From: REEB52 sp964626905
GTDB lineage: Bacteria; Chlamydiota; Chlamydiia; Chlamydiales; SM23-39
DNA: 64,000 bases
Direction: 5' to 3'
NCBI GenBank assembly: GCA_964626905.1
Contig: CAZVHA010000001.1
Coordinates: 521,856-585,855 of the forward strand
Part shown: one piece after another, positions 37,894 through 45,908 of the stretch
Layout: the number at the start of each line of letters is the position of its first letter
Position numbering within the stretch: position 1 is the stretch's first letter
Translations under genes and position numbers: made by a program
The notes under the pieces: model-generated
What the model was told of the DNA's origin: nothing
Seen by the model: only the letters and a program-made list of their open reading frames with translations
Databases searched by the model: none

Positions 37894-38379
37894 TTAACAT
37901 TTTGGAACTCCGGTGAAGAACCATTCAAGATCGAGGCAGCTTTTCCTAACATCTTTGATGGCTCGGCGCGTAAACTGAGGGCAAGCGTAGGCATTGAGAT
38001 ATTGAAGCTTAGGGCAGTATTTCGCAATAGCTCGGAGTGCTCGGTCTGTAAGCTTATAGCAACCGTGAACATCAAGACGTTTAAGACTATTGAATTTCTG
38101 AATAAACCAAATAAAACCGCCGTTAGAAAACTGTTTGTTGGAAATCTTTAAAGAAGTGATTTCTTTTGTTTTAAACGGTTTTGTTTCGCCTAGTTCATCA
38201 ATTTGGACTAATTCATCAAAAATACGATATATTGAATCAGACGTAATTTTTAAATACGTCCTCTCCCCAAAAAACGTCCCTGGATAATTTCGGCTAAAAT
38301 CAAGGGCTTCCTCCTGACTAAGATAGGAAGAAACCGTCGCCATCAAATCGTCAGGTAAAGGTGGAAGTGAACAATTCAT
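37894..38379 (-). CDS. F-box protein with C-terminal leucine-rich repeats
   Basis: 161 residues. The N-terminus LPPLPDDLMATVSSYLSQEEALDFSRNY matches the F-box consensus (LP.dl...I..yLs..d...l). The second half is a cysteine-containing LRR of the AMN1/SKP2 type: LKRLDVHGCYKLTDRALRAIAKYCPKLQYLNAYACPQFTRRAI. No signal peptide is visible. F-box proteins bind Skp1 in host SCF E3 ligases, so this is a candidate type III effector that recruits a host ubiquitin ligase (inference). A related decayed fragment lies at about 42588-42660. Confidence 0.75.
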   Translation of the reverse strand: MNCSLPPLPDDLMATVSSYLSQEEALDFSRNYPGTFFGERTYLKITSDSIYRIFDELVQIDELGETKPFKTKEITSLKISNKQFSNGGFIWFIQKFNSLKRLDVHGCYKLTDRALRAIAKYCPKLQYLNAYACPQFTRRAIKDVRKSCLDLEWFFTGVPKC

Positions 38380-38398
38380 GCAGACATGATAATCTGTT

Positions 38399-38416
38399 GA
38401 GGACCCATTTGTCTAG
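38399..38416. repeat. 18-bp direct repeat, left copy (other copy 42570-42587)
   Basis: GAGGACCCATTTGTCTAG occurs exactly here and at 42570-42587. Each copy lies near F-box-related sequence, so they probably come from a duplicated stretch. Confidence 0.8.
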
Positions 38417-39831
38417 GGCTCTCTTTCTAGAGCTGATTTTAGGAGAAACTGTACAATGGGATATATGAGAGCTAGGATCATTATAGTTTGGAAGTCAGGA
38501 GCTTGGAAGCCAAATTCGATTCTTAAACCTAAATAATCGCTCACAAATTTCCCTACAAGACCTCCCAGTATAAGATCGGGGTTCACCCAGGAGTGAAGTT
38601 GATTGAAACAACGCTCCACCCATGACAGAATCCCGAATGCACATACAGCCCCACCTAGAGCGGCTAAGAGGTCCATTGGTAGCTCTTCTTTGACATGATT
38701 GAGGAGCTTTCTTTTGAAAGTACCCCTCTCATCCAGTAGGGCCTGATATTGAGCGGCAAGTTCCCTTTTTCCCTTGTCTATGCACAATTGAATACATCGC
38801 TGTAGATCCTCAGCATGGATGGCATATTGTTTCCATTCCCGCCTGTTCAAAACATCGGGTTGTTCAGCACAAATTTGCAGCACATTTAGTGATTGATGAT
38901 CAATGGCTCCTCTAAAAACTTGCCAAGTGTCATGGGGATCTAGAGTGCCAATCTCCCTTTTACACCACTCCCGTTTTTGTTTTGAGTTCAGCATTTTAAA
39001 AAGCAGGTTTTCCTTACCCAAAGCTATTCTAAGAAGTTGCCCTAGATCTACCAGTTCACTTCTGAAGATTCGATTGGTTGTACGATTACTAGGGAACCAA
39101 AAGTGGGGCTTCAAACTGGGCTTGAATGGGCAGTTGGGACTTAAAATGAAGTCAGTAGCCTTCTCAGAAGCAACTGAAAAAGCCGCATCGACCATTTCTT
39201 TGGTGATATAGGGAGCGAATCGGGGATCCGTCATGAAAAATCGCAACCCTCGATTATTGGGATTATGTGTCGCAGCTACCCTTAGTGAGATGCCGTCCAC
39301 ATCGGAAGGTATTTCAGGGCTATAATCGATGTTATCTTGAACGGTTGTTTCATATTGTAAGTCATTCATCATAGAAGCGGCCCATTCTAGCGCTTTCGCC
39401 GCTCCAGAGCGAAGTAACCTTTTGAAACAATATGATAGGACCTCAGGGTTATCAAGCCATTTTGTGCTTGCAATTGTGCGAAGACCTTTTGGGTAGTTAC
39501 TTTTGAAGCACTGCTTAATCCACAACGCCAAGGAAAGCCCTCTCTCGAACTGACTAGGCATGTCCGTAGCAACTCTTACCACTGCTCTTCTTAAAAGAAG
39601 ATCGTTTTTATCCTGAATTGCTAGGGATGAAAACCCTAAGTCGTCCAAATATCTTTTAAAAACTTTTCCTGCTGAAGTTCTTAAAGAGCTATGCTCATTG
39701 AGGGGCTTTTCTCCAATTAAAGCAGTATAGAAATTTGCCTGATCCCTTAAATCCAAATTACTTGCAATTATCGGAATAACGTTTGGATCAAACTGCCGAT
39801 GGTTAAATAAATAATTAATAGAGTTACTCAT
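38413..39831 (-). CDS. hypothetical helical protein with F-box-like start and C-terminal membrane segments
   Basis: 472 residues. The N-terminus FDPNVIPIIASNLDLRDQANFYTAL has an F-box-like hydrophobic spacing, but weakly. The middle is helical with repeated charged segments; no named domain. The end has two hydrophobic stretches (MDLLAALGGAVCAFGILSW and FQTIMILALIYPIVQFLL), suggesting membrane or inclusion-membrane association. Adjacent to the F-box/LRR gene and an AAA_14 gene on the same strand. Candidate effector. Confidence 0.5.
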   Translation of the reverse strand: MSNSINYLFNHRQFDPNVIPIIASNLDLRDQANFYTALIGEKPLNEHSSLRTSAGKVFKRYLDDLGFSSLAIQDKNDLLLRRAVVRVATDMPSQFERGLSLALWIKQCFKSNYPKGLRTIASTKWLDNPEVLSYCFKRLLRSGAAKALEWAASMMNDLQYETTVQDNIDYSPEIPSDVDGISLRVAATHNPNNRGLRFFMTDPRFAPYITKEMVDAAFSVASEKATDFILSPNCPFKPSLKPHFWFPSNRTTNRIFRSELVDLGQLLRIALGKENLLFKMLNSKQKREWCKREIGTLDPHDTWQVFRGAIDHQSLNVLQICAEQPDVLNRREWKQYAIHAEDLQRCIQLCIDKGKRELAAQYQALLDERGTFKRKLLNHVKEELPMDLLAALGGAVCAFGILSWVERCFNQLHSWVNPDLILGGLVGKFVSDYLGLRIEFGFQAPDFQTIMILALIYPIVQFLLKSALEREP

Positions 39832-39884
39832 TAGGAAATATTATACTAAGCACCAAAGTATTTAGCCACCCCTGAGTATCCCTG

Positions 39885-40058
39885 TATACACAAGTGAACT
39901 CAAGAGTTGGGAATTTGCCCAGGAGGCGCCCCAAATTTGAGGAAGGCGTAGCCGACGTCGAAGCAGCTAAACTTAAAAAGTTTAGCGATGCAGACGAACT
40001 CAAATTTGGTGGCTGCCCGACGTCGGCAAAAACCAACTGTTGAGTTCATTTGTGTATA
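39885..40058. repeat. palindromic repeat element, copy B
   Basis: Outer arms begin TATACACAA...GAACTCAA and end TTGAGTTC...TTGTGTATA; about 25 bases at each end are near-perfect reverse complements. It shares AGGAGGCGCCC and the CCGACGTCGGCA-type core with copy A. It lies between the hypothetical protein at 39831 and the AAA_14 ATPase. No ORF inside. Confidence 0.75.
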
Positions 40059-40079
40059 TATCCTTGAGCTCGTTTCTTC

Positions 40080-41351
40080 CTATAAATATTTTTTGACTAA
40101 GATGGGAATCTCTTCAATTCTGTAAAAGGGGATAAAGAGGATTCCATTTTCAAAGGAGAGCGGCTTTTGGGAAATACAAATCCCTATTGGGGCTTTTTTC
40201 TCATGCATGAACTGCCTGATAGAGCGGAGTTTGCCATATTTGCCCGCTTTGACTTCAATGGGGATGATTTGATTTTCTGTAGATAAGATATAATCCACTT
40301 CCGCATCTCCTTTTTCTCTTGTCCAAAAGTAAAGGCTCTCATCGCGGAAGGCATCGCGGTAGGCGAGAAGTTCTTGGCCTACGAACTGCTCTGCAAGAGC
40401 CCCTGCATTGATCTCAATGAGATCTTTCGTCCAAATCAGCTCAGGATCTACTTCAAGAGACCGCTGAAGAAGACCAATATCTAAAAATAGAGGTTTCACT
40501 TTGTTTTGCTTGATTTGCGCCTTGAGCGGAATCCCCGATGCTGATGTAGCATAGATGGGATGAACCAGCCCCGCCCATTCCAATTGTTGAATGGCTGTTT
40601 TCAGTTCTCTCGATTTGACTTGATCGTCAATTTTAGAATATTTGATTTGTTCGCCAACAGAAGAGGGGATTCCATCAAATGCAATCCGTAAATACTTTTG
40701 TTCTGCTTCAGTAGCGTATTTGTTGAAGTCAGCTTTATAGGTTCCTAGAAGAATGTCTTGAATTTGACTGCATTCTAATAAAGAATGGCTCCCTTTGTAA
40801 TGCTGGACTGCTGCAGGCATCCCTCCTACCAAGAAATATTCCTTTACATGCCGGATTGCCGCTTCATGAGAATCGAGCTGATAGCCTAATCCTTTTGTGA
40901 ACTCTTGGAATGATAAGGGGTGCATATAGGCAAATTGCACCCGGCCGACAGGGAATGAGAACTTGCCTTGAATTAATGTAAATTCGAGAAGAGAACCAGC
41001 CCCAATGACGTGCAATTCCGGCATCTTTTCTTTAAAATAGCGAAGTGCTAGGATCGCTTTCGGACAAGCTTGGATTTCATCGAGAAAAAGAAGCGTTTTC
41101 CCTGGACGTATTGGCCTCTTCGTCCATGTTTCAATCCGCTGAAGAATTTCTCTAGGATCTAACGACTCAAAAAAAGCAATCGCTTCAGGTTGAGCTTCAA
41201 AATTAATCCTTTCAAAGGATTCAAAAAACTCTTTGCCAAATTTTTCGATAATAAAGGTTTTTCCTACCTGCCTGGCCCCCCGGATGAGCAAAGGATAGCG
41301 TAAAGTCCCTTCTTTCCAGGCTCTTAGAGTCTTTTCGATAGATCTGTCCAT
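40080..41351 (-). CDS. AAA_14/DUF4143 ATPase, copy 1
   Basis: 423 residues from an ATG at 41351 (GGGG about 9 bases upstream), aligning with the MKRDIK start of copy 2; an earlier in-frame ATG at 41405 is less likely. Walker A IRGARQVGKTF at about residue 24, Walker B LLFLDEIQACPKAI, IGAGSLLEFTL sensor block, and a C-terminal DUF4143 part with FWTREKGDAEVDYIL...IIPIEVKAGKYG, a PD-(D/E)XK-like nuclease core (D, then E-x-K). Function unknown in general. A 51-bp inverted repeat covers the start codon. Confidence 0.85.
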   Translation of the reverse strand: MDRSIEKTLRAWKEGTLRYPLLIRGARQVGKTFIIEKFGKEFFESFERINFEAQPEAIAFFESLDPREILQRIETWTKRPIRPGKTLLFLDEIQACPKAILALRYFKEKMPELHVIGAGSLLEFTLIQGKFSFPVGRVQFAYMHPLSFQEFTKGLGYQLDSHEAAIRHVKEYFLVGGMPAAVQHYKGSHSLLECSQIQDILLGTYKADFNKYATEAEQKYLRIAFDGIPSSVGEQIKYSKIDDQVKSRELKTAIQQLEWAGLVHPIYATSASGIPLKAQIKQNKVKPLFLDIGLLQRSLEVDPELIWTKDLIEINAGALAEQFVGQELLAYRDAFRDESLYFWTREKGDAEVDYILSTENQIIPIEVKAGKYGKLRSIRQFMHEKKAPIGICISQKPLSFENGILFIPFYRIEEIPILVKKYL

Positions 41352-41396
41352 GTTTGCGGCCCCTTTATGGGGGTAATTATAGCCATAAACATGGAC
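41346..41396. promoter_or_regulatory. inverted repeat over the AAA_14 copy 1 start codon
   Basis: GTCCATGTTT at 41346-41355 and AAACATGGAC at 41387-41396 are reverse complements with GCC/GGC continuing inward. It spans the start codon and ribosome-binding site, so it could be an operator or fold in the mRNA to block translation. Confidence 0.4.
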
Positions 41397-41478
41397 AAAA
41401 TTCAATAGTCAGCCTTAAGCCAATGAACAGCAACCACTTATCCGGACGGCTAGCGCGCTCGAGAAGGCTGGACGACCC

Positions 41479-42471
41479 CTAACTCTGCTGTGCTAATAAG
41501 CGAGTGGAGAGGAAAGCTCTTAAAATCTTGTCGGCTATTTCTTGCTGGGCATTCACAGTTTTCTGCAAATCACTTATTTGCACAGAAAGGGATAGATCGG
41601 AATTTATCTCATCTGGCTGTGTTTCAAACATCCTATCAATCTTCTCCATCGACTCCGATAATCCCTTAAGAGCAGCAGTTAACTGCTGAGCTTCTCTTAG
41701 TTTGCTCAAGATGGCCGCCGCTTTATCCGCACCCTCTGAAGTGCCCACTTCCGAATATCTAACTACTAAATCGGCACAATTGTCAATTTGTGATTTCAGA
41801 CGTGAAAGCGTCTGTTTTAATCTATCGAAACTACTTAACAATGCCCAGTAATCCGATAGAGAGGAAAGCTCTCTTAACATCTCGTCCATTGTTTTCTGCT
41901 GGGCATTCACAGTTTTTTGCAAATCACTTATTTGCACAGAAAGGGATGGATCGGAATTCATCTCATCTGACTGTGTTTCAAACACCCTGTCAATCTCCTC
42001 CCTTACTCTCTCAATAGCAGCAAATAATCGGCCACTTTCTCGTAATCTCATCAAGATGACCCTCACTTGAACCGCAATCCCTAAAGTGCCCAGTTCTAAA
42101 TATCTAACTCCTAACTCAACACAATTTTCAGCTTGTGATGTCAGATTTGAATACATCTGCTTTAATCTATCGCAACTATTTGACAATGCCTTGTAACCCT
42201 CTATCAAAGTTTCAGGAGGGGTAGGATCTGATAATGGAGAGTTTGTTTTGCACTCCATTCCACTTAGAGCTACATGGCCATCTTTACTATCTGCAGCACG
42301 TGGTGGGACGCATTCTACTTTGTGGCGAGACCAATCGCCTCTCTGACAGTCTACACCACAATAGAAAACTTTTTCACACTGCATGCATTTTCGAAGAGTT
42401 GATTCATCTTGAAATTGATTCGGACAGGAAGACCACTCACAAAATTTAGAGACTTTGCTGACTGCAGACAT
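41479..42471 (-). CDS. MYND-type zinc-finger protein with two coiled-coil repeats
   Basis: 330 residues. Residues about 10-55 contain a MYND-like finger: CEWSSC, CMQC, YCGVDC, HKVEC in order, the C..C-CxxC-CxxxC-HxxxC layout with the first pair spaced wider than usual. Two similar halves follow (about 75-200 and 205-330), each with a 'RLKQ...N' helix and SLSVQISDLQKTVNAQQ; the DNA repeats accordingly. MYND fingers are protein-interaction modules of eukaryotes. Candidate host-interaction protein; no signal peptide. Confidence 0.75.
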   Translation of the reverse strand: MSAVSKVSKFCEWSSCPNQFQDESTLRKCMQCEKVFYCGVDCQRGDWSRHKVECVPPRAADSKDGHVALSGMECKTNSPLSDPTPPETLIEGYKALSNSCDRLKQMYSNLTSQAENCVELGVRYLELGTLGIAVQVRVILMRLRESGRLFAAIERVREEIDRVFETQSDEMNSDPSLSVQISDLQKTVNAQQKTMDEMLRELSSLSDYWALLSSFDRLKQTLSRLKSQIDNCADLVVRYSEVGTSEGADKAAAILSKLREAQQLTAALKGLSESMEKIDRMFETQPDEINSDLSLSVQISDLQKTVNAQQEIADKILRAFLSTRLLAQQS

Positions 42472-42494
42472 TTAGAACCTCCTAAAATTTAATT

Positions 42495-42523
42495 CTCCGA
42501 GTATAAGACCTGAATTTACGACC
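42495..42523 (-). pseudogene. decayed 3' fragment of tRNA-Asn
   Basis: The 29 bases match the 3' third of the tRNA-Asn at 5282-5310 at 23 positions, and all six differences are transitions. The T-loop is disrupted. It is not a functional tRNA; the fragment is what would remain after an element inserted at the tRNA gene and later decayed. Confidence 0.55.
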
Positions 42524-42569
42524 GGAAGTTTTACCAAAACCCTGTTTTCCTCACAAGACAAAATCCATG

Positions 42570-42587
42570 GAGGACCCATTTGTCTAG
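42570..42587. repeat. 18-bp direct repeat, right copy (other copy 38399-38416)
   Basis: Exact copy of GAGGACCCATTTGTCTAG; see the left copy. Confidence 0.8.
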
Positions 42588-42660
42588 AGAATCTTTCTCC
42601 TGTTTAAGATAGGAAGAGATCTTCACCATTCCCAAATATTGCACCATATGAAATTTGACA
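42588..42660 (-). pseudogene. F-box gene N-terminal remnant
   Basis: The minus strand reads MVKISSYLKQE, matching the F-box segment ATVSSYLSQEE of 37894-38379, with matching bases just inside the shared 18-bp repeat GAGGACCCATTTGTCTAG. A stop follows after about 30 further codons unrelated to the F-box protein. It is likely a decayed or truncated duplication. Confidence 0.5.
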
Positions 42661-42716
42661 AAAAACTATTTTACTTCACTTTTAATAAATTTTTAACTAA
42701 AATATTTGAATAATTT

Positions 42717-43592
42717 ATGAACTCGCTACTACTATCAAGAATAACCAAAGATTATTTGAATTTGGATCCAGAGGTGGTCTCTCCGAAGGAGCGGTACCGG
42801 CTTGGCTGGGGCGGTTCGGTTTTGATCCCCCACAATAGCGCAAGGCCGAGGACGAGGCGGGAAAAGGTGTTGCAATTGCTTCAGGCGCGGGAGCGGTGGA
42901 GCCACTTCTTTCGATCTCCGAGGGAGATTGTCCTATCTCTATCGACATCGCCCAAACTCCCCCCGCCAAAACCCCTTCCGAACGGCTCATTTTCTTTGCC
43001 CCGCTATTTTTCAAAGGGGGGATTGGACAAAAAAGAAGTTGAAGCTATTTCGTATCTTTTGACGGAGACAAGCGAGTGGAGTAAAGCGCGACCCGTTCCC
43101 GGAAACACCCAAATTTTCCGTGCTCTGTGTCGGGGAAAAGGGGTGATCAAAAGAGGAAAACAGGGGATGATTTATCTCGACATCGATAACCTCTTTATCA
43201 CGATGATGTTTCCCTATTTACAAAAGGTGGGATTGATGAGGCCTCCCTATTTCAATCTTTTCAATTCTCCTGAAGGGGCCCACATTCCACTCATTTTGCC
43301 TCGAGAGGTGGCCTTTCACTATTTGAATGAAATTGAAGGGATTGGGAAAGAGATCTCATTTGAGATTGAGGGGCTCTATTCGATGAAGCCCGACTCATGG
43401 CCCGAGGTGGAAGAGGTTTGGTTTTTCAAAGTCACATCGCCTGAGCTCGAAGATTTTCGCCGCCGCCATCTTTTGCCTCCGCTTCCAATGGGCCACTCTT
43501 TCCATATCGCGATTGCCGTGAGAGCGCACCTGGGGAGCTCAAAACGGGCCCAACCTTTAATGAGAATCAATATCGCTTATTTAGCGGCTTGA
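42717..43592 (+). CDS. conserved hypothetical protein, possible 2H-type fold
   Basis: 291 residues. Two short His-centred strands, GAHIPLILP and SFHIAIAV, about 100 residues apart, recall the paired HxTx motifs of 2H phosphoesterases, although Thr/Ser at the key site is Pro and Ala. Between them lie basic and acidic helices. N-terminal third has a Pro/Ser-rich linker. No signal peptide. Start follows an AT-rich stretch without a clear ribosome-binding site. Function unknown. Confidence 0.45.
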   Translation: MNSLLLSRITKDYLNLDPEVVSPKERYRLGWGGSVLIPHNSARPRTRREKVLQLLQARERWSHFFRSPREIVLSLSTSPKLPPPKPLPNGSFSLPRYFSKGGLDKKEVEAISYLLTETSEWSKARPVPGNTQIFRALCRGKGVIKRGKQGMIYLDIDNLFITMMFPYLQKVGLMRPPYFNLFNSPEGAHIPLILPREVAFHYLNEIEGIGKEISFEIEGLYSMKPDSWPEVEEVWFFKVTSPELEDFRRRHLLPPLPMGHSFHIAIAVRAHLGSSKRAQPLMRINIAYLAA

Positions 43593-43625
43593 TTTATTCG
43601 CGTTTGTCAAACATAATTTCCCGCT

Positions 43626-44462
43626 ATGTTTGTAACGGCCCCTCGGAGCGCCTCATTTCACCCCTCTTGCGACTTGCAAAAGCCAACCGTTTGCGATCTT
43701 GTAAAGGCAATTGCGATCAAAGTGTTCAAAGAGCTTGCCCTTGCGCTCCTTCTCGGCTCTCTTGTCGCTTTTTTTGTCGCAACGCCCTCAGGTCTTGCCT
43801 TTTTGATTAGCGCTTCGATGATCCAGTGTCTCATCAGCATTTTTTTCCATTCGCTGGGAGTTTTCGCTTCTTATAAAGCGAAAAATAACCCGACTCAAAC
43901 ATACTATCCGAGAATTGCCTCTTTGTGCGAATGGGTGACCGGTTTTAATTTCGCCTCTTTTACGGGGCTCAATACGCAGATCCTCATCCATGAGTCGGGC
44001 CATGCATTTGCCTCGATGCTCCTCTACAAAAAGCCTTCTCCCTCCATTCAAATCCACCCATTTTCCAGAGGGATGACCCAATTTTATAAAACGGGGCTCT
44101 CCCCTTTTGGGCAAAAATTGGGCTCCTCGAGAGCCACCTGCTTTGTCATCGCTGCGGGACCTGCTTTCACACTGTTTATCTCATCGATTCTTTTAGCAAT
44201 TGGGATTGCCCTATTGAAAAAATACCCGGCCTTTGGGAAGTATCTCATCGCTTGGTCGGTGATCGATTTTATCAATCACGCTGTTTATGCCCATTCAGCG
44301 CTCGGAACTGATCCATGGAATCTGTCGCACGATTTTGTCCATCTATCGATTTTTGGCCTAAATCCGATGCTCGCATCGGTCAGCATGATCGCTATCCCGA
44401 TTCTCATCACCCTTGGAATGTCCTGTTTTTTTAGAAGTGAAAAAAAAGCCGCGCCCAACTAG
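43626..44462 (+). CDS. integral membrane metalloprotease-like protein (M50/site-2 type)
   Basis: 278 residues, about six hydrophobic segments. A zinc motif LIHESGHAFASML lies inside or next to a helix at about residue 125, the arrangement of site-2 proteases. A later SHDFVHLS may carry the third ligand Asp. No PDZ domain is seen. It could process membrane-bound regulators or signal-peptide remnants. A shared terminator-like stem lies at its stop with the convergent MOMP-like gene. Confidence 0.6.
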   Translation: MFVTAPRSASFHPSCDLQKPTVCDLVKAIAIKVFKELALALLLGSLVAFFVATPSGLAFLISASMIQCLISIFFHSLGVFASYKAKNNPTQTYYPRIASLCEWVTGFNFASFTGLNTQILIHESGHAFASMLLYKKPSPSIQIHPFSRGMTQFYKTGLSPFGQKLGSSRATCFVIAAGPAFTLFISSILLAIGIALLKKYPAFGKYLIAWSVIDFINHAVYAHSALGTDPWNLSHDFVHLSIFGLNPMLASVSMIAIPILITLGMSCFFRSEKKAAPN

Positions 44463-44473
44463 GGAGCGCGGCT
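44440..44473 (-). terminator. intrinsic terminator of the MOMP-like gene
   Basis: AGCCGCGC (44447-44454) pairs with GCGCGGCT (44466-44473); on the minus strand the stem is followed by a run of seven T. It overlaps the stop of the converging gene. Confidence 0.8.
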
Positions 44474-44493
44474 TAGACGTAATCAGAAGCAAA

Positions 44494-45849
44494 TTAGAAA
44501 TCGAACTCTGTTTTAAGCGTGAGTCCTTGCAAATAGAGGTTCGATGGAGCTCCATCGGGGTGATTGCCCGGGCTCGAAGTGAGATCCGCGAGATAGCGCA
44601 TCATGTTTTGCTGCCAAAATACGCTGAGATCGTAAGTGGCGGCCAAATCCCAATGGAAACCGCGACAGCAGAAGTAAGAGCCCCATCCCAAACCGAGAGA
44701 CAAGTCGAGATTAGGTCTTAAAGTGCCGTAATCATCGAGTTTCACTTTGATAGGCAATAAAGTTGCTGGAAGAGGAGAGCCTACATCGAGACTCACATCA
44801 GTGTAGCGGGTATAGAGAAGGCTTGCAGAGGCATCGCCGATAAATCTCAAACCGTATCCCATGTGCCATTTTCCATTAAATCCCCCTTTTGGACCCAACG
44901 CCCAAGAGTTGGATTTGTAGTCAGCTGAACGGCGGCTCGTCGAAGGGGGGAGAATCGACGCACTGATATTCATCCGTTGCCGAATCCAAAGGCCTCTCAA
45001 CCCAAAGAACGGCTCAAGGATAAAGTGAGTTCCCACATAGGATGGGCGCGATAGCTGCAGGTCTGCGATATCGATATTACACTTCCATTTTGAAGAGATC
45101 GAAGTCGTAAAATTGTTGTTTGCATAATCGCCGCTTGGGAGCCAATTCGACGGCATCCATATTCCAAAATTGCCGACATTAATCCCATTGATCTGGCCTA
45201 CGCCTGGAGCCGGAGCCGTTTTAGAAGTGTGTGTTTTGCTTCGAAACCAGGTATATTCGCCATAAAGGGACCAGCCATCTCGCATTCCAGACCAACCTAA
45301 GCCCAATTGGAAACCAGGCTTAAAGTCAAAATCTTGAACGAGCACATTGTGTCCCGTTGCAGGTACCGTCGGGCTTGTCAAAGGGTTTAGATTGGTCGCT
45401 TGTGCAGGGAGACCGAGATCCATCCCATCTTGCATTGCTTCCCAATAGGTGAAACTCGCCGTAGCAAAAAAATCATATCCGCAGCGAATATCAATATTGG
45501 CAGGCTCTAAATAAGCGGCAGGTGTACAGCAATTGCTCGTCGGATACCCCCTCTCAAAACAGACGGGAGGGCAGCAAGGTTTTGGCTTGCAGCACGGAGT
45601 AGGTGCACATTTCGGCTTACAAGGCGTAGGCTCGCATTTCGGCTTACAGGGAGTCTCGCATTTCGGCTTGCACGGAGCAGGTTCACACTTAGGTTTGCAC
45701 GGTTTGGGAGGGCAAGGTTTTGGACATTTTGGTTTGGGACAGCAATCGGCTTTGGGTTGCGGACATACAGGTGGCGGCCCCCAATGTTCCCTTCCGTCCA
45801 TATTGGTCATGAGCAGCAAAGTGGCTGCCGCTAAAATTAGGCTTCTCAT
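44494..45849 (-). CDS. MOMP-like outer-membrane beta-barrel protein with Cys/Pro/Lys-rich N-terminal repeats
   Basis: 451 residues from an ATG at 45849 (GGGAG about 5 bases upstream); an in-frame upstream ATG would add 48 residues overlapping ligA. Residues 1-17 form a signal peptide. Residues about 24-98 are a repeat region of CKPKC, CEPAP and CKPKP units with about 25 cysteines. A barrel domain follows (about 110-451) with alternating strands ending in TLKTEFDF, with the terminal Phe of an OMP. It resembles the MOMP-like family of Simkania/Waddlia-type chlamydiae. The cysteines probably cross-link the outer-membrane complex. Promoter at 45880-45908. Confidence 0.8.
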   Translation of the reverse strand: MRSLILAAATLLLMTNMDGREHWGPPPVCPQPKADCCPKPKCPKPCPPKPCKPKCEPAPCKPKCETPCKPKCEPTPCKPKCAPTPCCKPKPCCPPVCFERGYPTSNCCTPAAYLEPANIDIRCGYDFFATASFTYWEAMQDGMDLGLPAQATNLNPLTSPTVPATGHNVLVQDFDFKPGFQLGLGWSGMRDGWSLYGEYTWFRSKTHTSKTAPAPGVGQINGINVGNFGIWMPSNWLPSGDYANNNFTTSISSKWKCNIDIADLQLSRPSYVGTHFILEPFFGLRGLWIRQRMNISASILPPSTSRRSADYKSNSWALGPKGGFNGKWHMGYGLRFIGDASASLLYTRYTDVSLDVGSPLPATLLPIKVKLDDYGTLRPNLDLSLGLGWGSYFCCRGFHWDLAATYDLSVFWQQNMMRYLADLTSSPGNHPDGAPSNLYLQGLTLKTEFDF

Positions 45850-45879
45850 AGGTCTCCCAAAAAGGTTATTCTTAACTCC

Positions 45880-45908
45880 TTCATATAAAATACAGGAGAA
45901 AATTTCAA
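45880..45908 (-). promoter_or_regulatory. putative promoter of the MOMP-like gene
   Basis: On the minus strand TTGAAA (45903-45908), a 17-base spacer and TATGAA (45880-45885). It overlaps the ligA stop codon. Confidence 0.5.

Noticed and set aside
42495..42523. a second tRNA gene
   Set aside because: Only the 3' third is present and the T-arm is broken; it cannot fold as a tRNA.
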